Positions 51,272 to 60,014 of a stretch of 64,000 nt of DNA are shown here, piece by piece; within the stretch, counting starts at the first letter, position 1, and every line of letters starts with the position of its first letter. The notes beneath the pieces are model-generated. The model was not told the DNA's origin. It was given only the letters and a program-made list of their open reading frames with translations, and searched no databases. Origin of the DNA: Streptomyces finlayi (GTDB taxonomy: Bacteria; Actinomycetota; Actinomycetes; Streptomycetales; Streptomycetaceae); NCBI RefSeq assembly GCF_014216315.1, contig NZ_CP045702.1, forward strand, positions 1,116,001-1,180,000, read 5' to 3'. Both the position numbers and the translations under genes were made by a program.

Positions 51272-52654
51272 ATGGCAGCGGAGCGACTGGTCGTCATCGG
51301 AGGTGACGCGGCGGGCATGTCCGCCGCGTCACAGGCCCGCAGGTTCAGGGGGCCCGACGAGCTGGGCATCGTCGCCTTCGAGCGGAGCCACTTCACCTCG
51401 TACTCCGCCTGCGGCATCCCGTACTGGGTGGGCGGCGACGTGGAGCAGCGGGACGACCTCATCGCCCGTACGCCCGAGGAGCACCGGGAACGCGGCATCG
51501 ATCTGCGGATGCGCACCGAGGTGACGGAGATCGACGTCGCCGGACAGCGGGTGCGCTCCGTGGACCGGGAGAGCGGCGAGGCGTCCTGGACTGGCTTCGA
51601 CAAGCTGGTGATCGCCACGGGGGCCCGACCGGTCCGCCCGGAACTGCCGGGGATGGACGCGGCGGGTGTCCACGGGGTGCAGACCCTTGACGACGGGCAG
51701 GCACTGCTGGACTCCCTGGACCGGGCGCCTGGCCGACGCGCGGTCGTCGTCGGCGCGGGGTACATCGGCGTCGAGATGGCGGAGGCGATGCTGAAGCGCG
51801 GCTTCGAGGTCACGGTGCTCAACCGCGGGCCGCAGCCGATGTCGACGCTCGATCCGGACATGGGCCGCCTGGTGCACGAGGCGATGGACGGCCTGGGCAT
51901 CACGACGGTGAACGACGCCGCCGTCACCAAGATCCTCACCGGTCCCGACGGCCGGGTCACGGCCGTCGCCACGGACGCGGAGACCTACCCGGCCGATGTC
52001 GTGGTGCTCGGCATCGGCGTCACACCGGAGACCACGCTGGCCGGCGCGGCGGGCCTCCCGCTCGGTGCGCACGGCGGCCTGGTCACGGACCCGTCGATGC
52101 GTGTCACGGGCCACGAGAACATCTGGGCGGGCGGCGACTGCGTCGAGGTCCTGGACCTGGTCGCGGGGCGTCTGCGCCACATCGCGCTGGGCACCCACGC
52201 CAACAAGCACGGCCAGGTCATCGGGGCGAACGTGGGCGGCGGCTACGGGACGTTCCCCGGAGTCGTCGGTACGGCGGTGAGCAAGGTCTGCGATCTGGAG
52301 ATCGCCAGGACCGGCCTGCGGGAGAAGGACGCGAAGGCCGTCGGGCTGCGGTTCGTCACCGCGACGATCGAGTCGACCGGCCGGGCGGGCTACTACCCGG
52401 GGGCGCGGCCGATGACGGTGAAGATGCTCGCGGAGTACCGCACGGGCCGGCTCCTCGGCGTGCAGATCGTGGGCCGCGAAGGGGCGGCGAAGCGGGTGGA
52501 CATCGCGGCGGTGGCGCTCACCGCGCGGATGACGGTGGACCAGATGACGGCGCTCGACCTGGGGTACGCCCCGCCGTTCTCGCCGGTCTGGGACCCGATC
52601 CTGGTGGCGGCCCGCAAAGCGAACACGGCGGTACGTCGGGCGGGCAGCGCCTGA
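51272..52654 (+). CDS. FAD-dependent CoA-disulfide reductase-like oxidoreductase
   Basis: 460 residues from the ATG at 51272 with AAGGGA upstream. Two-dinucleotide-binding-domain flavoprotein: FAD motif VVIGGDAAGMSAAS, the single redox cysteine in SYSACGIPYWVGG (Cys47), NAD(P)H motif VVVGAGYIGVEMAEAML, and VTGHENIWAGGDCVEV near the second FAD site. It ends with the dimerisation domain ARMTVDQMTALDLGYAPPFSPVWDPILVAARKA. This places it with CoA-disulfide reductase and NADH peroxidase/oxidase types. The actual substrate (CoA, mycothiol or O2) cannot be decided; streptomycetes rely mainly on mycothiol. Confidence 0.88.
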   Translation: MAAERLVVIGGDAAGMSAASQARRFRGPDELGIVAFERSHFTSYSACGIPYWVGGDVEQRDDLIARTPEEHRERGIDLRMRTEVTEIDVAGQRVRSVDRESGEASWTGFDKLVIATGARPVRPELPGMDAAGVHGVQTLDDGQALLDSLDRAPGRRAVVVGAGYIGVEMAEAMLKRGFEVTVLNRGPQPMSTLDPDMGRLVHEAMDGLGITTVNDAAVTKILTGPDGRVTAVATDAETYPADVVVLGIGVTPETTLAGAAGLPLGAHGGLVTDPSMRVTGHENIWAGGDCVEVLDLVAGRLRHIALGTHANKHGQVIGANVGGGYGTFPGVVGTAVSKVCDLEIARTGLREKDAKAVGLRFVTATIESTGRAGYYPGARPMTVKMLAEYRTGRLLGVQIVGREGAAKRVDIAAVALTARMTVDQMTALDLGYAPPFSPVWDPILVAARKANTAVRRAGSA

Positions 52655-52680
52655 CGTACCGGACGAGGTGCGACTAGGTC

Positions 52681-54220
52681 CAATGCCGTTCGGTTAGGGG
52701 TTCGGTCAGCGGCGCAAACTCTCGGCGTTTCGGCTGGTGATACGGGTGCAGCCCCTGTAGTGGTTCTCGGGTCCGCCAAGACTCGTGTTCCTCCACAAGG
52801 GCTGCAGTGTCTGATTCTGTCATTACGCATGCCCCCGGTGTCTTTGCCGTGGGGCACTTGGGCGAGTTGACCCAGGTTGTCCCGTTCGATCTCGTCGACG
52901 AGGCACTCGCATCCGCAGGTGGTCTGCAGCAGCGGGTTCGACGGCTGCCGTCGCGGGTGGTGGTCTACCTCCTGCTCGCAGGCGCACTGTTCACCGGGCT
53001 CGGCTGGACCGGGATCTGGTCCCGGCTGACCGCCTCACTGCCCGCGCCGCTGCCCGTGCCAGCGGGTTCATCGATCACGGCCGCGATGCGACGGGTCGGC
53101 CCCAAACCATTGAAAGCACTGTTCGACCTGGTCAAAGGCCCCGCAGCGGTGACCGCGACACAGACGACACGGTTCGCGGGCAGGCTGGTCGTCGCGATCG
53201 ACGGAACCCAGCTCGCCCTGCCGGACACACCCGCGAACCTCGCGGTGTTCCCCAAGGCGAAGGCAGGACAGAACGGGCCGTCCGGATACCCGATGCTGCG
53301 CCTGGTCACGCTGGTGGCCTGCGGGACCCGAACCCTCATGGACGCCGTCTTCGGCACCGACGCGACCGGCGAGCTGACCTACGCCCGAGACCTGATCACC
53401 ACCGCGGGCACGACCGGAGCACTACGGCCCGGGACGCTGCTTCTGGGTGACCGGAACTTCTCAGCCACCGCCTTCGTGCGCACGGTCGCGTCCACGGGCG
53501 CGGACTTCCTCATCCGCGCCAAGACCCACAGCACCGCGCTCAAGCTGCCGATCCTGCGTCGTCTGCCCGACGGAACGTTCCTGTCCCGCATAGGCGAAGT
53601 CACCGTCCGCGTCATCGACGCCACCATCACCCTCGCCCCCACCGACGGCGCCGACAAGCGTCCCGCCACCCACAGCACCTACCGGCTCGTCACCAGTCTG
53701 CTCGACCCCGACGAGGCACCCGCCACCGCTCTGGTCAGGCTCTACCGCGAACGCTGGGAGATCGAGACCAGCTACTGCGAGCTGAAATCGACCATCCTCG
53801 GCGGCAGAGTCCTGCGCGGCCGCTACCCGGCAGCCGTCACCCAGGAAACCTGGGCGCTTCTGGTCGCCTACCAGGCACTACGCACCGCGATGAGCGACGC
53901 CGTCCTGCACCGGCCCAACATCGACCCCGACCGCACCGCATTCACCATCGCGCTGAACACGGCACGTGACCAGATCATCCGTGCCGCCGGCATCATCCCC
54001 CACACCAGGATCGACCTCGTCGGCCGGATCGGCACCGCCATACTCAACGGCCTCCTACCCGCCCGCCGAGACCGGTCCCGGCCCCGCGTGAAGAAACGAG
54101 CGATCAGCTCCAAGTACCGCGCCGTCGGCCGCAACATCGACCACCGCACCCACAGGACCACCGTCCACATCGAGATCAACGCATTGCCAAGCCCACCGGA
54201 CGGCTAACCGAACGGCATTG
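52681..54220 (+). mobile_element. Complete IS4-family insertion sequence with 10-bp target duplication
   Basis: 1540 bp. Terminal inverted repeats begin CAATGCCGTTCGGTTAG (52681-52697) and match the right end (54204-54220) over 17 bp. CGACTAGGTC is repeated directly on both sides (52671-52680 and 54221-54230). A 10-bp duplication is normal for IS4 elements. The single transposase gene is intact, so the element may be active. It lies between the convergent ends of the flavoprotein gene and hemE and disrupts no gene, only the MITE-like element next to hemE. Confidence 0.93.
52807..54207 (+). CDS. IS4-family transposase
   Basis: 466 residues from a GTG. The N-terminal DNA-binding domain covers about residues 1-110. 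The DDE catalytic core has the first Asp in AIDGTQLALPDTPAN, the second in LLGDRNFSATAF and the Glu in the IS4 signature LYRERWEIETSYCELK, which fits Y-x2-R-x3-E-x6-K exactly. Full length, no frameshift. The stop codon lies within the right terminal repeat. Confidence 0.93.
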   Translation: MSDSVITHAPGVFAVGHLGELTQVVPFDLVDEALASAGGLQQRVRRLPSRVVVYLLLAGALFTGLGWTGIWSRLTASLPAPLPVPAGSSITAAMRRVGPKPLKALFDLVKGPAAVTATQTTRFAGRLVVAIDGTQLALPDTPANLAVFPKAKAGQNGPSGYPMLRLVTLVACGTRTLMDAVFGTDATGELTYARDLITTAGTTGALRPGTLLLGDRNFSATAFVRTVASTGADFLIRAKTHSTALKLPILRRLPDGTFLSRIGEVTVRVIDATITLAPTDGADKRPATHSTYRLVTSLLDPDEAPATALVRLYRERWEIETSYCELKSTILGGRVLRGRYPAAVTQETWALLVAYQALRTAMSDAVLHRPNIDPDRTAFTIALNTARDQIIRAAGIIPHTRIDLVGRIGTAILNGLLPARRDRSRPRVKKRAISSKYRAVGRNIDHRTHRTTVHIEINALPSPPDG

Positions 54221-54227
54221 CGACTAG

Positions 54228-54385
54228 GTCCTGTCTGGAGTTCCAGCGCGGGAGAAGGAGCGGCGTCCGGTGCCGTCGAATCCAAGGCGGAGGAGGGAGC
54301 GATGGCGGAGCCCTCGCGACTGACGACAACGCCGGAGGCGGCGGTGCCGGACGCCGCGACGCCGCGGGGGAACTCCAGACAGGAC
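54228..54385. mobile_element. MITE-like element with 17-bp inverted ends flanked by CTAG
   Basis: A 158-bp segment starts GTCCTGTCTGGAGTTCC (54228-54244) and ends with its exact complement (54369-54385). CTAG flanks it directly on both sides (54224-54227 and 54386-54389), as expected for a 4-bp target duplication; adding it gives a 21-bp perfect inverted repeat. There is no transposase. The right CTAG contains the hemE stop codon TAG, so the insertion kept hemE intact. The IS4 element was later inserted at its left edge. Alternatively, it is a very large hairpin terminator. Confidence 0.65.
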
Positions 54386-55459
54386 CTAGCGTGCCGTCTG
54401 CGTGTGGACGTACTCGACGAGCCGGGTCAGCGCGTCCGGGTCCATCGACGGCATGACGCCGTGGCCCAGGTTGAAGATGTGGCCCTCCAGGCCCGCGGCC
54501 GCGTCCAGCACCTCGCGGGTCTTCTCCTCCACCACCGGGGTCGGCGCGAACAGCACCGCCGGGTCGAGGTTGCCCTGGAGCGCCTTGCCGGGGCCGACGC
54601 GGCGGGCGGCCTCGTCCAACGGGACCCGCCAGTCGACACCGACGACGTCCGCGCCGGCCTCTCCCATGAGGCCGAGGAGTTCACCGGTGCCGACACCGAA
54701 GTGGATGCGCGGGACGCCGTACGGCGCGATGGTGTCGAAGACCTTCGCGGAGGCCGGCATGACCGAGCGCCGGTAGTCGGCGGGGGCCAGGGCGCCCACC
54801 CAGGAGTCGAAGAGCTGGACCGCCGAGGCGCCCGCCTCGATCTGGACCTTCAGGAAGGCACCGGTGATCTCCGCGAGCCGGTCGAGCAGGTCGGCCCAGA
54901 GCTCCGGGTCGCCGTACATCATGGCCTTGGTGCGCTCGTGGTTGCGGGACGGGCCGCCCTCCACGAGGTAGCTCGCGAGAGTGAACGGCGCTCCGGCGAA
55001 ACCGATGAGCGGAGTGGCGCCCAGCTCGGCGGTGAGCATGCCCATGGCCTCGGTGACGTACGGGACGTCCTCGGGCGTGAGGTCGCGCAGCCGGGCCAGA
55101 TCGGCGCGGGTACGGACCGGTTCCGCGATCACCGGGCCGACACCGGGCTTGATGTCGAGGTCGATGCCGATGGCCTTGAGCGGGACGACGATGTCGCTGA
55201 AGAAGATCGCGGCGTCCACCTTGTGGCGGCGCACGGGCTGCAGGGTGATCTCGGCGACGAGCTCCGGCATCATGCAGGAGTCGAGCATCGCGATGCCCTC
55301 GCGGACCTTCAGGTACTCGGGAAGTGAGCGCCCCGCCTGTCGCATGAACCAGACCGGGGTGTGCGGCACGGGTTCACGCCGGCACGCCTTGAGGAACGCC
55401 GACTCATGGGTGGCGGATGACTTCGTCTGCTGGCCCGTCGGGCGATCGTTGGCACTCAC
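54386..55459 (-). CDS. hemE: Uroporphyrinogen decarboxylase
   Basis: 357 residues from the GTG at 55459 (VSANDRPTGQQ). HemE converts uroporphyrinogen III to coproporphyrinogen III. Signatures: PVWFMRQAGRSLPEY, IFFSDIVVPLKAIGIDLDIKPGVGPVI, GFAGAPFTLASYLVEGGPSRNHERTKAMMY, QLFDSWVGALAP, FGVGTGELLGLMGEAGADVVGVDWRVPLDEA, GNLDPAVLFAP, FNLGHGVMPSMDPD. Length is normal. Its product feeds hemY and hemQ nearby. The stop codon coincides with the CTAG flank of the MITE-like element. It is divergent from the DUF3000 gene with 91 bp between starts. Confidence 0.96.
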   Translation of the reverse strand: MSANDRPTGQQTKSSATHESAFLKACRREPVPHTPVWFMRQAGRSLPEYLKVREGIAMLDSCMMPELVAEITLQPVRRHKVDAAIFFSDIVVPLKAIGIDLDIKPGVGPVIAEPVRTRADLARLRDLTPEDVPYVTEAMGMLTAELGATPLIGFAGAPFTLASYLVEGGPSRNHERTKAMMYGDPELWADLLDRLAEITGAFLKVQIEAGASAVQLFDSWVGALAPADYRRSVMPASAKVFDTIAPYGVPRIHFGVGTGELLGLMGEAGADVVGVDWRVPLDEAARRVGPGKALQGNLDPAVLFAPTPVVEEKTREVLDAAAGLEGHIFNLGHGVMPSMDPDALTRLVEYVHTQTAR

Positions 55460-55550
55460 ACCAAGAATCTTCGCACGAAGCCGTGAGGAGCTTGTGCCCC
55501 CAGGGTGTCCCTCCCTGCGCGAGGCCCCGGTTCCGCCTACTCTTCCCCGC

Positions 55551-56210
55551 ATGGCTCCGGCTCAGGGACAATATTCCGATCATTCCGATGGCGCTGACAG
55601 CAAGGACAGAACGGAGGAGGCATCCGTCCCGCCCGCGTTCCGGTCGGCGGTCGACGCGCTGCGCTCCGCGCGGCTGCGCCCAGAACTCGAGGTCGAGCCG
55701 ACGAGGCCGCCCCAACGCCTCGCTCCGCACGCGTACGCCCTGGAGGCCGCGGTCGTCGACGGCGAGGACGACCTCGCCGACGGCCGTCTCGTACTCCTTC
55801 ACGATCCGTCCGGGCACGACGCCTGGCAGGGCACCTTCCGCCTGGTGACGCTCGTACGGGCGGAGCTGGAGCCGGAGATGGCGGCGGATCCGCTGCTGCC
55901 CGAGGTGTGCTGGTCCTGGCTGACGGGTGCGCTGGACGCGCGGGGCCTGTCGTACGGGGAGGCCGGCGGCACCGTGACGCGCGCCGGATCGCACTACTTC
56001 GGTGCGCTCTCCTCACGTCGGCCCGCGACCCAGATCGAGATCAGGGCCTCCTGGACGCCCCGCGAGGGGCGCGGCGGCGTACCGGACGCGGCGGCGCACC
56101 TGGTCGCGTGGGGTGATCTGCTCTGCCAGATCGCCGGGCTGCCGCCGTCGGGGACTGCCGAGGCGACGGTGGTGACGTTGCCGCAGCGGCGCGGACCCCA
56201 GGTTTCGTAA
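55551..56210 (+). CDS. DUF3000 family protein
   Basis: 219 residues from the ATG at 55551. The conserved actinobacterial DUF3000 sequence is evident: FRSAVDALRSARLRPELEVEPTRPPQRLAPHAYALEA, LADGRLVLLHDPSGHDAWQGTFRLVTLVRAELEPEMAADPLLPEVCWSWLTGAL, SHYFGALSSRRPATQIEIRASWTP, HLVAWGDLLCQIAGLPP. Cytoplasmic, no enzyme motif, function unknown. Its usual place beside hemE is kept here. Confidence 0.92.
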   Translation: MAPAQGQYSDHSDGADSKDRTEEASVPPAFRSAVDALRSARLRPELEVEPTRPPQRLAPHAYALEAAVVDGEDDLADGRLVLLHDPSGHDAWQGTFRLVTLVRAELEPEMAADPLLPEVCWSWLTGALDARGLSYGEAGGTVTRAGSHYFGALSSRRPATQIEIRASWTPREGRGGVPDAAAHLVAWGDLLCQIAGLPPSGTAEATVVTLPQRRGPQVS

Positions 56211-56252
56211 CACTGCGTCACATTGCTCGCACATTCACCGGCTCTCTTTTCG

Positions 56253-56258
56253 TACAAT
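56253..56258 (+). promoter_or_regulatory. Candidate -10 box upstream of the response-regulator gene
   Basis: TACAAT at 56253-56258 lies in a locally AT-richer stretch of the 208-bp gap before the regulator gene. No good -35 is visible at 16-18 nt, so this may be an extended or activator-dependent promoter. Confidence 0.3.
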
Positions 56259-56313
56259 CGATCGCGCGTCCTATTTGCCCGAATTGTTACTCACCAAATC
56301 GTGATCTTCCTCT

Positions 56314-56321
56314 AAAGGAGG
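56314..56321 (+). promoter_or_regulatory. Perfect Shine-Dalgarno (AAAGGAGG) far upstream of the regulator start
   Basis: AAAGGAGG matches the 16S anti-SD fully but lies 98 nt before the GTG of the response-regulator gene. It could serve a leader peptide beginning near 56328 (CTG) or 56346 (ATG); that frame overlaps the regulator start out of frame. Alternatively it helps ribosome standby. Confidence 0.35.
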
Positions 56322-56418
56322 ACGGGTCTGCTGCCGAAGAGGTCAATGACCCTTCAAGCACGGTTCGCCCCGGCTTCATCCCCGAGCCGGCCCGTCCCGC
56401 CACTCCCCAGGAGGCCTG

Positions 56419-57081
56419 GTGTCCGTTCTCCTCGAGCAGCCCGCAAGCCTGGTCGCCTACCGCCCGAACAAGCCGACGGCCATGGTCGTCGTCGCCGACC
56501 CCCGTGTCCGTTCCACCGTCACCCGGCACCTGTGGGCACTCGGAGTTCGTGACGTCATCGAGGCGTCGTCCATCGCGGAGGCCCGTCCCCGAATCGGCAA
56601 CCCGCGCGACATCTGCGTTGCCGACGTCCACCTGCCCGATGGTTCCGGGCTGACCCTGCTGTCCGAGACCCGAGCCGCGGGCTGGCCGAACGGCCTCGCC
56701 CTCTCCGCCGCCGACGACATCGGTGCCGTACGCAACGCCCTCGCGGGCGGCGTGAAGGGCTACGTCGTCACCGGCACCCGTACCAACATCGGCCACCCCA
56801 CCCGCCCCGGCGTCGCACCGATCGGCGCCAATGCCGCCCGCATGCACCGTCGGCCTCCCGGTTCCCCGAGCCACCCGGGCGGCTACCGCGAACTGTCAGG
56901 CCGTGAGGTGGAGGTGCTCCGCCTGGTCGCCGAAGGCCAGTCCAACAAGGCCATCGGCGTCTCGATGGGCCTCTCCGCCCTGACCGTCAAGTCCCATCTC
57001 GCCCGCATCGCCCGCAAGCTCGGCACCGGAGACCGCGCAGGAATGGTCGCCGTGGCCCTGCGAACGGGCATCATCCACTGA
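56419..57081 (+). CDS. Orphan LuxR/NarL-type response regulator with atypical receiver
   Basis: 220 residues from the GTG at 56419, with AGGAGG 5 nt upstream. The receiver-like domain spans residues ~20-115: MVVVADPRVRSTVTRHLWALG, the putative phospho-Asp in ICVADVHLPDGSGL, LALSAADD and GVKGYVVTG. The usual acidic pair before the first helix is reduced to Ala-Asp. The HTH spans ~150-215: RELSGREVEVLRLVAEGQSNKAIGVSMGLSALTVKSHLARIARKLG. No sensor kinase is adjacent. It sits between DUF3000 and rnd. Phosphorylation-independent control is possible. Confidence 0.9.
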   Translation: MSVLLEQPASLVAYRPNKPTAMVVVADPRVRSTVTRHLWALGVRDVIEASSIAEARPRIGNPRDICVADVHLPDGSGLTLLSETRAAGWPNGLALSAADDIGAVRNALAGGVKGYVVTGTRTNIGHPTRPGVAPIGANAARMHRRPPGSPSHPGGYRELSGREVEVLRLVAEGQSNKAIGVSMGLSALTVKSHLARIARKLGTGDRAGMVAVALRTGIIH

Positions 57082-57140
57082 CCGCCACCGCCCCGGCCGC
57101 CACGTGCACGGATGCGGCCCCGGCTGGAATACGTGCATCA

Positions 57141-57174
57141 GCGCCCGTCGACGGATCATTCCGTCGACGGGCGC
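57141..57174. terminator. Strong hairpin terminator after the response-regulator gene
   Basis: A perfect 15-bp stem (GCGCCCGTCGACGGA with its complement) closes a TCAT tetraloop between the regulator stop (57081) and the rnd start (57201). Confidence 0.7.
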
Positions 57175-57200
57175 TGGACATACACAGATACCCTTGACAC

Positions 57201-58475
57201 GTGACCGACGCCCAAGAGACCGCAGAAGACACTTCACTGCGAACCACCGGGGGCGCCCCCCCGGACGACGTCGCCCCGGCGCCGATCCCCTTGCTCGAAC
57301 CGCGCGAGGGCATTCCCCCGGTGGTGGCGTCCAACGACGCCCTGGCCCAGGTGATCGCCTCCTTCGCCGTGGGCACCGGCCCCGTGGCCGTGGACGCCGA
57401 GCGCGCCTCCGGGTACCGCTACGGCCAGCGCGCCTACCTCGTACAGCTGCGCCGCGAGGGCGCGGGCAGCGCCCTCGTCGACCCGGTCGGCTGTCCCGAC
57501 CTGTCGGGCCTGGGCGCCGCCCTGTCCGGCAGTGAGTGGATCCTGCACGCGGCGACCCAGGACCTCCCCTGTCTCCGCGAAATAGGCATGATCCCCACCG
57601 GGCTCTTCGACACCGAACTCGCCGGACGACTGGCGGGTTTCCCGCGTGTCGGCCTCGGCGCGATGGTCGAGAGCGTGCTGGGGTACGCGCTGGAGAAGGG
57701 GCACTCGGCCGTCGACTGGTCCACCCGCCCCCTTCCCGACCCCTGGCTGCGTTACGCCGCTCTCGATGTCGAACTGCTGATCGATCTGCGCGACGCCCTG
57801 GAGGAGGAGCTCGAACAGCAGGGCAAGCTGGAGTGGGCGCGGGAGGAGTTCGAGGCGATCGCCTCGGCGCCGCCCGCACCCCCGCGCCAGGACCCGTGGC
57901 GCCGTACGTCCGGGATGCACAAGGTGCGCCGCCGCCGTCAGATGGCGGTCGTACGGGAACTGTGGAACACCCGGGACGAGGTCGCGCAGCGCCGTGACAT
58001 CTCGCCCGGCAAGATCCTCGGCGACGGCGCGATCGTGGAGGCGGCGCTGGCGATCCCCCTCACCGTGCAGGCTCTGATGGCACTGCCGGGCTTCGGCCAC
58101 CGCATGGGCCGCCGTCAGCTGGAGCAGTGGCAGGCTGCCGTGGACCGGGCCAGGGCACTGCCCGAGTCCGAGCTCCCGCAGCCCGGCCCGCAGCTCGCCG
58201 GCCCGCCGCCGCCCCGCTCCTGGGCGGACAAGGACCCGGCGGCCGCGGCCCGTCTCTCGGCGGCCCGTGCCGCGGTGTCGGAGCTCGCCGAGCGGCTGAA
58301 CATGCCGCAGGAGAACCTGATCACGCCGGACACCGTGCGACGGGTCTGCTGGGAGCCCCCCCAGAGCCTGACGCCCTCCTCGCTGGAGGACACACTCGCC
58401 GGTCACGGGGCGCGGCGCTGGCAGATCGAGCAGGTCTCCCCGCTCCTTTTCCGGGCACTGGGCACCGACGCCTGA
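57201..58475 (+). CDS. rnd: Ribonuclease D-like 3'-5' exonuclease
   Basis: 424 residues from the GTG at 57201, which lies only 26 nt after the preceding hairpin, so initiation may be nearly leaderless. DEDDy exonuclease: PVAVDAERASGYRYGQRAYLVQL (Asp/Glu of Exo I), LHAATQDLPCLREIG (Exo II Asp) and LRYAALDVELLIDLRDAL (Exo III Tyr and Asp). An HRDC domain follows near 215-300 (VVRELWNTRDEVAQRRDISPGKILGD, GHRMGRRQLEQW). It trims structured RNA 3' ends. The length, including a C-terminal extension, is normal for actinobacteria. Confidence 0.93.
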   Translation: MTDAQETAEDTSLRTTGGAPPDDVAPAPIPLLEPREGIPPVVASNDALAQVIASFAVGTGPVAVDAERASGYRYGQRAYLVQLRREGAGSALVDPVGCPDLSGLGAALSGSEWILHAATQDLPCLREIGMIPTGLFDTELAGRLAGFPRVGLGAMVESVLGYALEKGHSAVDWSTRPLPDPWLRYAALDVELLIDLRDALEEELEQQGKLEWAREEFEAIASAPPAPPRQDPWRRTSGMHKVRRRRQMAVVRELWNTRDEVAQRRDISPGKILGDGAIVEAALAIPLTVQALMALPGFGHRMGRRQLEQWQAAVDRARALPESELPQPGPQLAGPPPPRSWADKDPAAAARLSAARAAVSELAERLNMPQENLITPDTVRRVCWEPPQSLTPSSLEDTLAGHGARRWQIEQVSPLLFRALGTDA

Positions 58476-58497
58476 TCCCTCCCCTCCTTCGCACCCG

Positions 58498-58528
58498 GAA
58501 CGCCCCTGGTCCTCGGCCGGGGGCGTTC
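58498..58528. terminator. Hairpin terminator after rnd
   Basis: GAACGCCCC (58498-58506) pairs with GGGGCGTTC (58520-58528) around a 13-nt loop, 22 nt after the rnd stop. Confidence 0.6.
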
Positions 58529-58793
58529 TGCTGACGCGCGGGTCCATAAGGGCCCGATCGCCCCTCCGGGAGCATCGAATTCACGCCAGGTTGACGGCGC
58601 TGCCCGATTTCGCCGTCGCCGGGCGCGATGATCACTGCCTGTGACGACCTTGCGGCGTCCGGGCGTGTGACCTTCACCGCTCCGGTCCCGGAGGGTGGGC
58701 AGTCTGGTTACCCGCAAGTAGCATGAGGGAGGCGGCGCGCTTTCCGAGTGCGCCCCGCAGCAGTGCCATCCCGCACCCTGGAGGAGAGCCACC
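58529..58793. other. Intergenic region upstream of the fadAB operon
   Basis: The 318-bp gap between rnd and the thiolase gene starts with the rnd terminator. The rest holds no supported gene. A TAGCAT word near 58718 could be a -10 box but lacks a clear -35. GGAGGAGAG near 58780 is the ribosome site of the thiolase gene. Confidence 0.5.
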
Positions 58794-60014
58794 GTGCCTC
58801 GTACCATCCGGGACGTCGTCTTCGTCGACGGCGTCCGCACCCCGTTCGGCAAAGCGGGCCCCAAGGGCATCTACCACGAGACCCGCGCCGACGATCTCGT
58901 CGTGAAGGCCATCCGGGAGCTGCTGCGACGCAACCCGGATCTGGACCCCGCGAAGATCGACGAGGTCGCCATCGCCGCGACCACGCAGATCGGCGACCAG
59001 GGCCTGACGCTCGGCCGCACCGCCGGAATCCTGGCCGGTCTGCCGCAGTCCGTCCCCGGTTACTCGATCGACCGCATGTGCGCCGGCGCGCTGACCGCCG
59101 TGACCGCGACGGCCGGTTCCATCGCCTTCGGCGCGTACGACGTCGTGGTCGCCGGCGGCGTCGAGCACATGGGCCGCCACCCGATGGGTGAGGGCGTGGA
59201 CCCGAACCCGCGCTTCGTATCGGAGAAGCTGGTCGACGAGTCCGCCCTGTTCATGGGCATGACCGCCGAGAACCTGCACGACCGGTACCCCTCGATCACC
59301 AAGCAGCGCGCCGACGAGTACGCGGTGCGTTCGCAGGAGAAGGCCGCCAAGGCGTACGCCGACGGCAAGATCCAGCAGGACCTGGTGCCGGTCTCCGTGC
59401 GCCGCACCAACGCCGAGGCCGGTGAGACGGGCTGGGGCCTGGTCACCGCCGACGAGCCGATGCGCCCGGGCACCACGATGGAGTCCCTGGCCGGCCTGAA
59501 GACCCCGTTCCGCGCCCACGGCCGCGTGACGGCCGGTAACGCCGCAGGGCTCAACGACGGCGCCACCGCCTCGCTGCTCGCCGCCGAGGACGTCGCCCGC
59601 GAGATGGGCCTCCCGGTCAGGATGCGCCTCGTGTCGTACGCCTACGTGGGCGTCGAGCCGGAGGTCATGGGCTACGGCCCGATCCCGGCGACCGAGAAGG
59701 CCCTGGCCAAGGCCGGCCTGTCCATCTCCGACATCGGTCTCTTCGAGATCAACGAGGCGTTCGCCGTGCAGGTGCTCGCCTTCCTGGAGCACTACGGCAT
59801 CGCCGACGACGACGCCCGCGTGAACCAGTACGGCGGCGCCATCGCCTACGGTCACCCGCTGGCCTCCTCCGGTGTGCGTCTGATGACTCAGCTGGCCCGC
59901 CAGTTCGAGGAGCACCCCGAGGTCCGCTACGGCCTGACGACCATGTGCGTCGGCTTCGGCATGGGCGCGACGGTCGTCTGGGAGAACCCGAACTTCGACG
60001 GAGGCAACAAGTGA
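58794..60014 (+). CDS. fadA: Acetyl-CoA acyltransferase (thiolase) of beta-oxidation
   Basis: 406 residues from a GTG with GGAGGAGAG upstream. Thiolase signatures are complete: the acyl-accepting Cys96 in SIDRMCAGALTAV, VAGGVEHMGRHPMGEG, FEINEAFAVQVLAFLEHYGI, the YGGAIAYGHPLASSGVRLMTQLAR histidine block and the second cysteine in TTMCVGFGMGA. It cleaves 3-ketoacyl-CoA to acetyl-CoA. It overlaps fadB as GTGA (60011-60014), so the two subunits are translated together as a fatty-acid oxidation complex. Confidence 0.95.
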   Translation: MPRTIRDVVFVDGVRTPFGKAGPKGIYHETRADDLVVKAIRELLRRNPDLDPAKIDEVAIAATTQIGDQGLTLGRTAGILAGLPQSVPGYSIDRMCAGALTAVTATAGSIAFGAYDVVVAGGVEHMGRHPMGEGVDPNPRFVSEKLVDESALFMGMTAENLHDRYPSITKQRADEYAVRSQEKAAKAYADGKIQQDLVPVSVRRTNAEAGETGWGLVTADEPMRPGTTMESLAGLKTPFRAHGRVTAGNAAGLNDGATASLLAAEDVAREMGLPVRMRLVSYAYVGVEPEVMGYGPIPATEKALAKAGLSISDIGLFEINEAFAVQVLAFLEHYGIADDDARVNQYGGAIAYGHPLASSGVRLMTQLARQFEEHPEVRYGLTTMCVGFGMGATVVWENPNFDGGNK

